DNA of 14,764 nt, from the NCBI GenBank assembly GCA_031177735.1, contig JAPSKJ010000035.1:1-14764 (forward strand). The letters run 5' to 3'. Shown piece by piece: positions 8,341 to 14,764 of the stretch. The notes under the pieces were generated by a model, which searched no databases, had not been told where the DNA came from, and saw only the letters and a program-made list of their open reading frames with translations. The position numbers and the translations under genes are program-made. Each line of letters opens with the position of its first letter. Within the stretch, counting starts at the first letter, position 1. The DNA is from Nocardioides sp. GTDB taxonomy: Bacteria > Actinomycetota > Actinomycetes > Propionibacteriales > Nocardioidaceae.

Positions 8341-8469
8341 GACGCGAGGCTCGGGTCGGGCTCTTGCCGTTGGCTTGCGATCGCCTTGCACCCACGCGCG
8401 CCCGGTGGGGTCGCACCGGGTGGTTCGGCGCTACTGTGGCCCCGGTCACCTGCCCCGGAGAGCGCCTGC
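8341..8469. promoter_or_regulatory. Divergent promoter region between RTX gene and kinase operon
   Basis: These 129 bp separate the minus-strand RTX gene from the plus-strand kinase operon. For the operon, TACTGT at 8432-8437 fits the actinobacterial TAnnnT -10 pattern and would start transcription near 8444, leaving a short leader with GGAG at 8457-8460, about 9 bases from the ATG. No clear -35 is seen. Three CTTGC repeats at 8363-8389 lie upstream of this -10. Confidence 0.5.
8363..8389. repeat. Three CTTGC direct repeats at 11-bp spacing, candidate LytTR operator
   Basis: CTTGC occurs at 8363-8367, 8374-8378 and 8385-8389, each separated by exactly 6 bp (CTTGC-N6-CTTGC-N6-CTTGC). All three therefore face the same side of the helix, and the outer pair is 22 bp apart. 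LytTR-family regulators are known to bind direct repeats about two helical turns apart. The cluster is about 80-107 bp upstream of the kinase start and 23-49 bp upstream of the RTX gene start. The binding role is inference. Confidence 0.4.
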
Positions 8470-9585
8470 ATGATCCGACCCTGGCGTCGCACCCAGCTCG
8501 GCACCGAAGCCGACCGGGCGACCTTCCGCACCCTGCACACCGCCTCGCTCGCGAGCCCGGCGCTGCGCGAGGGGCTCACCGCGGAGAGCGCGGAGCGGTC
8601 GATCAAGCACCTGCGCACCCTGCTCGGGTCGCCGGCGCTCGCGCTCACCGACACCGACGGCCTGCTCGCCTGGGACGGCGTCGGCGCCCACCACGCCGAC
8701 CAGGTCGCCAGGATCGCCGCGGCGACCCTCGAGCGCGGCAACACCCGGTTCTACGACCGGATCGACCTGGAGTGCGCCCAGCCGGGCTGCCCGGTGCGCA
8801 ACGCCGTGGTCAGCCCGCTGGTGGTGGAGGAGCGCGTCGTCGGCACGCTGCAGGTCTTCGCCACCCACCCCACCGCCGGTCTCGCGCGCGCCTCCGACGA
8901 GGTGGCCAACTGGGTCTCCGGCCAGCTCGAGCTGGCCGAGCTCGACGCCTCCCGGCGTCGGCTGATGGAGGCCGAGGTGCGTGCGCTGCGGGCGCAGATC
9001 AGCCCGCACTTCATCTACAACTCGCTCAGCGCCATCGCCAGCTTCGTGCGCACCGACCCGGAGCGGGCCCGCGAGCTGCTGCTGGAGTTCGCCGACTTCA
9101 CCCGCTACTCCTTCCGCAAGCACGGGGAGTACACCACGCTCGCCGAGGAGCTCCGCTCGGTCGAGCGCTACCTGCTGCTCGAGCAGGCCCGCTTCGGCGA
9201 CCGGCTGCGCGTGCGGCTCTCGGTCGCCCCCGAGGTGCTCACCATCGCGGTGCCGTTCTTGTGCCTGCAGCCGCTGGTGGAGAACGCCGTGCGGCACGGC
9301 CTGGCCCACACCGAGGACGGCGGTCAGATCCGCATCTCCGCCGCCGACCTCGGCCAGGCCTGCCAGATCGAGGTGGAGGACGACGGCATCGGCGAGGACC
9401 CCGACGTGGTGCGCCGCGCGCTCGCCGGCGACACCGACTCCGACTCCGTCGGCCTGGGCAACGTCGACAGCCGGCTGCGCAACGCCTACGGCGACGACTA
9501 CGGCCTGGTCGTCGAGACCGCTCCCGGCGCCGGCACGAAGGTGGTCCTGCGGGTGCCGAAGTTCGCCCCGGGGGTACACGCATGA
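8470..9585 (+). CDS. Soluble LytS-type sensor histidine kinase with GAF-like sensor domain
   Basis: This 371-residue kinase is the sensor of a LytS/LytTR two-component system. Residues about 30-155 form a GAF-like domain containing a notable cysteine pair, Cys102 and Cys107 (ECAQPGCPVRNAVVSPL). A short helix leads to the His_kinase domain, with the phospho-acceptor His180 in QISPHFIYNSLSAI, then an HATPase domain with N-box LVENAVRHG (Asn272), DDGIGED (304-310) and a GLGN segment near 328-331. No transmembrane segment is present, unlike 5TMR members such as BtsS and YpdA, so it must sense a cytoplasmic signal. The ATG at 8470 is preceded by GGAGAG seven bases away. The stop overlaps the regulator start as ATGA. 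The ligand is unknown; the symporter at the end of the operon suggests an organic acid or its metabolite. Confidence 0.9.
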   Translation: MIRPWRRTQLGTEADRATFRTLHTASLASPALREGLTAESAERSIKHLRTLLGSPALALTDTDGLLAWDGVGAHHADQVARIAAATLERGNTRFYDRIDLECAQPGCPVRNAVVSPLVVEERVVGTLQVFATHPTAGLARASDEVANWVSGQLELAELDASRRRLMEAEVRALRAQISPHFIYNSLSAIASFVRTDPERARELLLEFADFTRYSFRKHGEYTTLAEELRSVERYLLLEQARFGDRLRVRLSVAPEVLTIAVPFLCLQPLVENAVRHGLAHTEDGGQIRISAADLGQACQIEVEDDGIGEDPDVVRRALAGDTDSDSVGLGNVDSRLRNAYGDDYGLVVETAPGAGTKVVLRVPKFAPGVHA

Positions 9586-10328
9586 CCGTGCCCATGCGCG
9601 TGCTCGTGGTCGACGACGAGCCCCCCGCCGTCGACGAGCTGGCCTACCTGCTCGGCCAGGACCCCCGGATCGCGTCGGTGGCGACCTGCACCTCGGCGAC
9701 CGAGGCGATCCAGCGCCTCCAGGAGACCGAGTACGACGCCGTCTTCCTCGACATCCAGATGCCGGCCCTGTCCGGACTGGAGCTCGCGGGGGTGCTGGGC
9801 CGCTTCCGCACCCCGCCGCCGGTGGTGTTCGTGACCGCGCACGACGAGCACGCGGTGGCGGCCTTCGACCTGCGGGCGGTCGACTACGTGCTCAAGCCGG
9901 TGCGGGCCGACCGGCTCGCCGAGACGGTGAGCCGGCTGGTCGGCGGGTCGGCCGGCGCCGAGGCCACGGCCGCGCCGGACCTGCAGATCCCGGTCGAGCT
10001 CGGGGGCGTGACCCGCTTCGTGCGCCGCAGCGAGATCACCCACGTGGAGGCACAGGGCGACTACGCCCGGCTGCACACCGCCGCGGGTTCCCACCTGGTG
10101 CGCACCCCGCTGACCCAGCTCGAGGAGGAGTGGGCCGCGGTCGGCTTCGCCCGGATCCACCGTTCGCTGCTGGTCAACCTCGCCCACGTCACCGAGGTGC
10201 GCACCGACGCCGGCCGCTGCTCGGTCGTGGTGAACGGCGCCCCGGGCGGCGTCGAGCTGAGCGTCGCCCGCCGCCACACCCGCCAGCTCAAGGACCTGCT
10301 CGCCCGGCGAGCGGGTGCCGCGCGGTGA
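9582..10328 (+). CDS. LytTR-family response regulator
   Basis: This 248-residue DNA-binding response regulator is the partner of the overlapping kinase. The receiver domain (about 5-118) has the acidic pair Asp11/Asp12 in VLVVDDEPPA, phospho-acceptor Asp57 in VFLDIQMPALSG, Thr85 in VFVTAHDEHAV and Lys105 in DYVLKPV, so it should be phosphorylatable. A linker (119-132) leads to a LytTR domain (about 134-245) with the typical segments VEAQGDYARLHT, HLVRTPLTQLEE, FARIHRSLLVNLAHV and ELSVARRH. The ATG at 9582 overlaps the kinase stop and its own stop overlaps the next gene's GTG. LytTR proteins bind spaced direct repeats; the CTTGC triplet upstream of the operon is a candidate target. In E. coli the related BtsR and YpdB activate transporter genes in response to pyruvate, which the gene order here resembles. 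Confidence 0.93.
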   Translation: MTVPMRVLVVDDEPPAVDELAYLLGQDPRIASVATCTSATEAIQRLQETEYDAVFLDIQMPALSGLELAGVLGRFRTPPPVVFVTAHDEHAVAAFDLRAVDYVLKPVRADRLAETVSRLVGGSAGAEATAAPDLQIPVELGGVTRFVRRSEITHVEAQGDYARLHTAAGSHLVRTPLTQLEEEWAAVGFARIHRSLLVNLAHVTEVRTDAGRCSVVVNGAPGGVELSVARRHTRQLKDLLARRAGAAR

Positions 10329-10738
10329 ACCACGCCACCGGCAGCACCCCCCACGGCGGCGGCCCGCCGCAGCGGGTGCGCGTGACCGGCCCGCCGCGGC
10401 GGCGTACCGCGGTGACGCGGGCGGCCGACATCGACGCCGGCACCCGGTTGGGCGAGGTCTACCTCGGCTCACTGCTGCGGGCCCAGCTCGGCCTGGCGCT
10501 GCGGGTCCTGCTGGTGCTCGCGGTCGGCGTGGGTGGACTGCCGCTGCTCTTCCACCTGGTCCCCGCCCTGGGCGAGGTGACGGTGGCCGGCCTGCCGCTG
10601 TCGTGGCTGCTGCTCGGGGTCGCGGTCTACCCCTTCCTGGTGCTCCTCGGCTGGCACTACATCCGCCGCGCGGAGCAGAACGAGGCCACCTTCGCCGAGC
10701 TGCTCACCCACCGCGACCCGACCGGGGGTGAGGAGTGA
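10325..10738 (+). CDS. Small two-helix membrane protein, DUF485-like, partner of the symporter
   Basis: The 137-residue product has a basic, Pro/Gly-rich N-terminal tail of about 45 residues, then two hydrophobic segments at about 56-77 and 89-111, and a charged C-terminus HYIRRAEQNEATFAELL. The size, two-helix hairpin and position directly before an SSS symporter match DUF485 proteins such as YjcH before ActP in E. coli and the small protein before MctC in Corynebacterium. I assign the family by context and topology more than by sequence. The GTG at 10325 lies in GTGA overlapping the regulator stop. In-frame GTGs at 10382 and 10412 would trim the unusual tail, but neither has a good ribosome binding site. 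Its molecular role is unknown; stabilising or modulating the transporter is plausible. Confidence 0.75.
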   Translation: MNHATGSTPHGGGPPQRVRVTGPPRRRTAVTRAADIDAGTRLGEVYLGSLLRAQLGLALRVLLVLAVGVGGLPLLFHLVPALGEVTVAGLPLSWLLLGVAVYPFLVLLGWHYIRRAEQNEATFAELLTHRDPTGGEE

Positions 10739-12237
10739 GCCTGGATGCCGCGCCCGGGATCATCGCGGTCGCGCTCGTCACGATCGCGACGCTGACCATC
10801 GGCACGTGGGGTCTGCGCTTCAGCCGGACGACGTCGGACTTCTTCGTCGCCTCCCGGGCGGTCAACGCGCGGCTCAACGCGAGCGCCATCGGCGGCGAGT
10901 ACCTCTCGGCGGCGTCGTTCCTCGGCATCGCCGGCCTGGTGCTCACCCTCGGGGCGGAGATGCTCTGGTATCCCATCGGCTGGACCGCGGGCTACCTGGT
11001 GCTGCTGGTGCTGGTGGCCGCACCGCTGCGCCGCTCGGGCGCCTACACGCTGCCCGACTTCGCCGAGGCACGGCTCGGCTCGCGCTCCGTGCGTGCGCTG
11101 TGCTCCACGCTCGTGGTCACGATCGGGTGGCTCTATCTCATGCCGCAGCTGCAGGGCGCCGGGATCACCCTGCGCTCGATCGTCGGGGCGCCCACCTGGG
11201 TAGGGCCGGTGCTGGTCGCCGTGGTCGTGCTCGCCAACGTCACCTCCGGCGGGATGCGATCGGTGACCTTCGTGCAGGCCTTCCAGTACTGGCTGAAGCT
11301 GACCGCCCTGCTGGTGCCCGCCGCCGTGCTGGTGGTCGTCTGGGCCGGTGACGGCGCTCCCCGCCCGCCGATGGGTGAGGAGTGGTCGCTGCCGCTCGCT
11401 TCCGGCGGGCCCCAGGGCCTCTACCTCACCTACTCCCTGATCCTCGCGACCTTCCTCGGCACCATGGGTCTGCCGCACGTGGGGGTGCGGTTCTACACCA
11501 ACCCCGACGGCCGCGCCGCCCGTCACACCACCCTGGTGGTGCTGATGCTGCTCGGCGCGTTCTACCTGTTCCCGCCGGTCTTCGGCGCGCTCGGGCGGAT
11601 CTACGGTGCCGACCCGCACAGTGCCGACACCCTCGTCATCGAGCTGCCGCGCCTGATGCTCGACGGCGCGGTGGGTGACGTGCTCACCGGGCTGGTCGTC
11701 GCCGGGGCGTTCGCCGCGTTCTTGTCCACCTCCTCCGGGCTGGCGATCGCGGTGTCGGGCGTGCTGAGCCAGGACCTGGTCGGGCGGCCCTGGGGCGGGC
11801 GCAGGCTCGACGGGGTGACCGCTTTCCGGGTCGCGGCCGTGATCGCCGTGACGGTGCCCTTCGTCGCGGCCGTGCTGATGCCCAACGTCGGCGTCGCGCG
11901 GGCGGTCGGGCTGGCCTTCGCCGTCGCCGCCTCCACGTTCTGCCCGCTCCTGGTCCTCGGCATCTGGTGGCGGCGGCTCACCGACGTCGGCGCCACCGCC
12001 GGGCTGCTCGCCGGCTTCGTCGGCTCCGGCACGGCCGTGGCCTGGACCCTGGGCGGGTGGCAGACCGGGGGCTGGCCCAGCGTGCTGCTCGGCCAGCCGG
12101 CCGCCTGGTCGGTGCCGCTGGCCTTCGCCGTCATGGTGGGCGGCAGCCTGCTCACGCCTGCGCGGGTGCCGGCGCAGACCAACCGGCTGCTGGTGCGGCT
12201 GCACACGCCGGAGGACCTCGAGCTCGACCGCGGCTGA
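10735..12237 (+). CDS. Sodium:solute symporter (SSS family), acetate/monocarboxylate type
   Basis: This 500-residue polytopic membrane protein is most like the ActP/MctC branch of the SSS family, which imports acetate, pyruvate or related short-chain acids with Na+ or H+. Diagnostic segments are FFVASRAVNARLNASAIGGE followed by YLSAASFLGIAGLV (37-69), TSGGMRSVTFVQAFQYWLK (170-188), GLPHVGVRFYTNPDGRAAR (245-263, where ActP has a GLPH-RFFT-REAR segment), and AGAFAAFLSTSSGLAIAVSG (323-342), which contains the Ser/Thr of the predicted Na+ site. About 13 hydrophobic segments are present. The GTG at 10735 overlaps the preceding stop as GTGA; the GAGG just upstream is too close to be a normal Shine-Dalgarno, so translation probably depends on coupling. 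The substrate cannot be read from the sequence. No clear terminator hairpin follows in the 57 bp before the next gene. Confidence 0.9.
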   Translation: MSLDAAPGIIAVALVTIATLTIGTWGLRFSRTTSDFFVASRAVNARLNASAIGGEYLSAASFLGIAGLVLTLGAEMLWYPIGWTAGYLVLLVLVAAPLRRSGAYTLPDFAEARLGSRSVRALCSTLVVTIGWLYLMPQLQGAGITLRSIVGAPTWVGPVLVAVVVLANVTSGGMRSVTFVQAFQYWLKLTALLVPAAVLVVVWAGDGAPRPPMGEEWSLPLASGGPQGLYLTYSLILATFLGTMGLPHVGVRFYTNPDGRAARHTTLVVLMLLGAFYLFPPVFGALGRIYGADPHSADTLVIELPRLMLDGAVGDVLTGLVVAGAFAAFLSTSSGLAIAVSGVLSQDLVGRPWGGRRLDGVTAFRVAAVIAVTVPFVAAVLMPNVGVARAVGLAFAVAASTFCPLLVLGIWWRRLTDVGATAGLLAGFVGSGTAVAWTLGGWQTGGWPSVLLGQPAAWSVPLAFAVMVGGSLLTPARVPAQTNRLLVRLHTPEDLELDRG

Positions 12238-12294
12238 CCGTGTTTCGCCGACAACTCCGACCCTCCGCGACCTCCGACGGCATAGTTTGGGTCC
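12238..12294 (+). promoter_or_regulatory. Leaderless promoter of the glycosyltransferase gene (-10 TAGTTT at 12283-12288)
   Basis: TAGTTT at 12283-12288 matches TAnnnT and is followed by only six bases before the GTG at 12295, so transcription would begin at or next to the start codon. No Shine-Dalgarno is present, which agrees with a leaderless mRNA. CTCCG occurs three times upstream (12255, 12263, 12272), the outer two extending to CTCCGAC at 17-bp spacing; it may be an operator or chance. No -35 is clear. Confidence 0.6.
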
Positions 12295-13767
12295 GTGCAT
12301 CCCGCCCCGGCGCCACGGATCTGCGTGCTCGTCGTCGCCTACAACGCGGCGACCACCCTCGCGGCGACCCTGGATCGTCTACCCGCCGACTTCGCCTCGC
12401 ACGTCGGCGCGGTGCTGATCAACGACGACCACAGTGCCGACGACACCTTCGACGTGGCGACGCGCTACCGCTCCACCTCCGCACTCCCGATCACCGTGGT
12501 CCGGCACGAGCGCAACCTCGGCTACGGCGGCAACCAGAAGCACGGCTACCGCTGGGCCCGCGAGAACGGCTTCGACGTGGTGGTGCTGCTCCACGGTGAC
12601 GGCCAGTACGCACCCGAGGCGATCGAGGACCTCGTCGGCCCGCTCGCGCGCGGTGAGGCCGACGCGGTGTTCGGCTCGCGGATGATGCGGCCACGCGACG
12701 CGCTCGAGGGCGGCATGCCGCTGTACAAGTTCGTCGGCAACCGGGTCCTGACCACCTTCCAGAACGGCGTGACCGGCCTGCGGCTGTCCGAATGGCACTC
12801 CGGCTACCGGGCCTACCGGCTGGACGCGCTGGCCGAGATCGGCGTGGAGCGGTTCAGCGACGGGTTCGACTTCGACACCGAGATCATCCTCGCGCTGGCC
12901 CGCGCCGGGAAGCGGATCCACGAGGTGCCGATCCCGACCTACTACGGCGACGAGATCTGCTACGTCAACGGCATGGCCTACGCCCGCGACGTCGTGGTCG
13001 ACGTGGTGCGCGACCGGCTCCAGCACCGGACGCCGCGCTCGGTGGTCTTCGACGACAGCTGGGGGCCTGAGCGTCCGTACGCCGTCAAGCACCGGTCCGG
13101 CACCTCGCACGCGACCCTCGAGGAGTGGTGCGCGCAGCGGCCCCCGGGATCGGTGCTCGACGTCGGCTGCTCCGACGGCGCGTTCGGCTCCGTCCTGCGG
13201 CGGCACGGCCACCGGGTCACCGGTGTGGACGTGGTCGAGCACGACGGCGTGCGGACCCGTGTCGACGAGTTCCACCGGGCCGACCTCAACGACGGCCTCC
13301 CGCTGGCCGGGGAGCGCTTCGACACGATCGTCGCCGCCGACGTCATCGAGCACCTCGTCGACCCCGGCCGCCTGCTCGACGACCTGGCCCAGCGGCTCGC
13401 ACCGGGCGGCCGCCTGCTGGTCTCGGTGCCGAACATCTCGCACTGGTATCCCCGCTTCAAGATCGCGGCCGGCCTGTTCGACTACGACCCCCGCGGACCC
13501 CTCGACGAGGGTCACCTCCGCTTCTTCACCCGCCGCAGCCTGGAGAGGCTGGTGAAGAGGCACGGCTACGAGATCGAGCGACGCAGCGCGGTGGGCACGC
13601 CGTGGGAGGTGCTCGCCCGGCCCGGCCTGGCGCCCCTGGTCAAGGTGGCCTCCTTCGTCGACCGGGTGCTCGTCCGGGTCTTCCCGCGGATGTTCGGCTA
13701 CCAGCTCGTCTACATGCTCAAGCGCAGCGGCGACGCCGCAGCGGACGGCACCGCACTGGTCGCCTGA
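12295..13767 (+). CDS. Bifunctional GT2 glycosyltransferase / class I SAM-dependent methyltransferase
   Basis: This 490-residue protein fuses two enzymes. Residues 7-245 are a GT-A fold of the DPM/polyprenyl-phosphate glycosyltransferase type: ICVLVVAYNAATTL, INDDHSADDT, the nucleotide-sugar region RNLGYGGNQKHGYRWA, and LLHGDGQYAPEAIEDLV, where HGDGQ replaces the usual DxDGQ, and finally EWHSGYRAYR. Residues 250-480 are a methyltransferase with SAM motif I VLDVGCSDGAFGSV (287-300), VDVVEHD after the second strand, AADVIEHLVDPG (347-358), APGGRLLVSVPN, and the downstream HLRFFTRRSLERLVKRHGY. No membrane span is evident, although a hydrophobic helix near 445-475 could associate with membrane. 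The role is likely in cell-envelope glycan or glycolipid synthesis; the sugar and methylation target are unknown. It is coupled to the next membrane protein through ATGA-type overlap (TGATG). Confidence 0.9.
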   Translation: MHPAPAPRICVLVVAYNAATTLAATLDRLPADFASHVGAVLINDDHSADDTFDVATRYRSTSALPITVVRHERNLGYGGNQKHGYRWARENGFDVVVLLHGDGQYAPEAIEDLVGPLARGEADAVFGSRMMRPRDALEGGMPLYKFVGNRVLTTFQNGVTGLRLSEWHSGYRAYRLDALAEIGVERFSDGFDFDTEIILALARAGKRIHEVPIPTYYGDEICYVNGMAYARDVVVDVVRDRLQHRTPRSVVFDDSWGPERPYAVKHRSGTSHATLEEWCAQRPPGSVLDVGCSDGAFGSVLRRHGHRVTGVDVVEHDGVRTRVDEFHRADLNDGLPLAGERFDTIVAADVIEHLVDPGRLLDDLAQRLAPGGRLLVSVPNISHWYPRFKIAAGLFDYDPRGPLDEGHLRFFTRRSLERLVKRHGYEIERRSAVGTPWEVLARPGLAPLVKVASFVDRVLVRVFPRMFGYQLVYMLKRSGDAAADGTALVA

Positions 13768-14764
13768 TGTCGCGCGTCCGGCTCCTGGCCGCCGCCGACG
13801 AGGCCGCTCCGGCCCTGCTGCTCCTGGCCGCGTCACTGGTCGGGTTCGCCGGCTTCGCACGCTGGCAGCCCGACACCGTGCTGCGGGCGGTCGTCGTCGC
13901 GGTGCCGGTCGCGTTCGTCGCGATCCTGGCCGGGGCCCGCCTCCCGCGTGTGGTCACCTGGCTGGCGCTGGTGGGGTTCGTCGGCATGTCGGTGTGGACC
14001 AACGTCTACGGCGCCGACTGGATGTCGCAGGGCCGGGTCTGGGAGACCGGCCAGGACCTGCTCGGCGCACGGCCGCTGTGGCTGGTCGGGTGCATGGTGG
14101 CGGCCGTGGGGGTGGCCGCCACGGCGTCCCGGTGGCTGCCGTGGCCGGTGACCGCCTCCCTGGTCGTGCTCTTCCTCGGCTACGGCACCTGGGTCGCCTC
14201 GCTCTACCCCGATGCACTGAGCGACGTGACGATCTTCAACCGCGAGGCGGGCGAGGCGATCCTGCACGGGCGCAACCCCTACGAGGTGGTCTTCACCAGC
14301 CCGTACTCCCCGGAGTACAGCGCGGTGGTCTACGGACCCGGCATGGTCGTCGACGGCGTCCTCCAGGTGGGCTACCCCTACCTGCCGGTGGCAGCGCTGC
14401 TCTTCGCACCGGCCGTGCTGCTCGGCGACCTGCGCCTCGCCCTGACCGCGGCCATCGCCGTCGCGGTCGCGGCACTCCTCTTCGCCCAGCACCGCACCGA
14501 GGCCCGGCCGCGGGTGGTCTCACCGTGGCTGCTGGCCATCCTGCCGGGCGTGGTCTACGTGATCGGCGTGGCGTGGACCGAGCCGCTGAGCGTCGGCCTG
14601 CTCGGCCTCAGCGTGGCCCTGCTGCTGCGCCGCAGCCCGTGGGCCGCCGTCGCGCTGGGGCTGCTCTTCGTCTCCAAGCAGTACTTCGTGGTCGCCCTGC
14701 CGCTGGTCGTGCTGCTGCTGCCGCTGTTCCGGGAGATCCCCGGCGGGATCCGGCGCAACGTCGG
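13767..14764 (+). CDS. Polytopic membrane protein, GT-C-like (partial, C-terminus beyond right edge)
   Basis: The visible 332 residues contain about nine hydrophobic segments and no soluble domain. An Asp-containing loop SDVTIFNREAGEAILHGRNP at 152-171, followed by YGPG, SxWxxAILPG and an SKQYF motif (303-307), resembles membrane glycosyltransferases of the GT-C group (GT87/DUF2029-like), in which the pattern of an acidic residue, FNREA and GxNPY is common. Such enzymes use polyprenyl-phosphate sugars outside the membrane, which would fit the coupled GT2 enzyme as donor supplier. The ATG at 13767 shares its A with the TGA of the upstream gene. The reaction is not established from sequence, and I give no symbol. 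No stop is reached in the window. Confidence 0.75.
   Translation, partial: MSRVRLLAAADEAAPALLLLAASLVGFAGFARWQPDTVLRAVVVAVPVAFVAILAGARLPRVVTWLALVGFVGMSVWTNVYGADWMSQGRVWETGQDLLGARPLWLVGCMVAAVGVAATASRWLPWPVTASLVVLFLGYGTWVASLYPDALSDVTIFNREAGEAILHGRNPYEVVFTSPYSPEYSAVVYGPGMVVDGVLQVGYPYLPVAALLFAPAVLLGDLRLALTAAIAVAVAALLFAQHRTEARPRVVSPWLLAILPGVVYVIGVAWTEPLSVGLLGLSVALLLRRSPWAAVALGLLFVSKQYFVVALPLVVLLLPLFREIPGGIRRNV

Noticed and set aside
6721..8469. In-frame plus-strand extension of the histidine kinase far upstream of 8470
   Set aside because: The upstream part is antisense to the RTX repeats and only mirrors their periodicity. The ATG at 8470 has a Shine-Dalgarno and starts at a natural protein boundary.
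9582..10328. agr/quorum-sensing regulator because of the LytTR domain
   Set aside because: There is no signal peptide precursor, AgrB-like processor or membrane receptor kinase nearby. The partner kinase is soluble and the operon ends in a symporter.

Overview
The window is very GC-rich throughout, uses GTG starts freely, and has genes chained by 4-nt ATGA/GTGA overlaps. The protein set points to a high-GC Gram-positive actinobacterium, with a Nocardioidaceae-type genome as my best guess by gene content. I see no transposase, integrase, tRNA, rRNA, CRISPR array or composition break; it reads as chromosomal core and near-core DNA.

Region 1 (1-6703) is a nitrogen-assimilation block. On the minus strand lie an FAD/NAD(P)H reductase cut by the left edge (nasB-like) and, overlapping it by ATGA, the cytoplasmic Mo-bis-MGD nitrate reductase (nasC-like). 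Divergent from these is gdhA, an NADP-type glutamate dehydrogenase with a strong ribosome binding site. Convergent with gdhA, across a strong bidirectional hairpin, is narK, a nitrate/nitrite MFS transporter. Together they cover nitrate import, nitrate to nitrite reduction and ammonium capture into glutamate. The nitrite to ammonium step (NirBD) is not visible here. The upstream regions of nasC and narK both carry tandem 8-bp repeats built on GTGAGG (read on the minus strand), a possible shared operator.

Region 2 (6704-8469) holds a secreted RTX-like calcium-binding protein with a signal peptide, nonapeptide repeats arranged as a 110-residue internal duplication, and a C-terminal domain I do not recognise. 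A 13-bp perfect hairpin follows it. The 129-bp gap before the next, divergent operon contains three CTTGC repeats at exact 11-bp spacing.

Region 3 (8470-12237) is a compact four-gene operon in which every junction is a 4-nt overlap: a soluble LytS-type histidine kinase with a GAF-like sensor, a LytTR response regulator, a small two-helix DUF485-like protein, and an SSS-family symporter of the ActP/MctC type. It looks like a self-contained system that senses and takes up a short-chain carboxylate. This is the best candidate in the window for an incompletely described system.

Region 4 (12283-14764) starts with a leaderless promoter in front of a fused GT2 glycosyltransferase/SAM methyltransferase. 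This is translationally coupled to a polytopic membrane protein with GT-C-like features that runs off the right edge. A polyprenyl-phosphate sugar donor feeding a membrane glycosyltransferase is a plausible pathway, but inferred.
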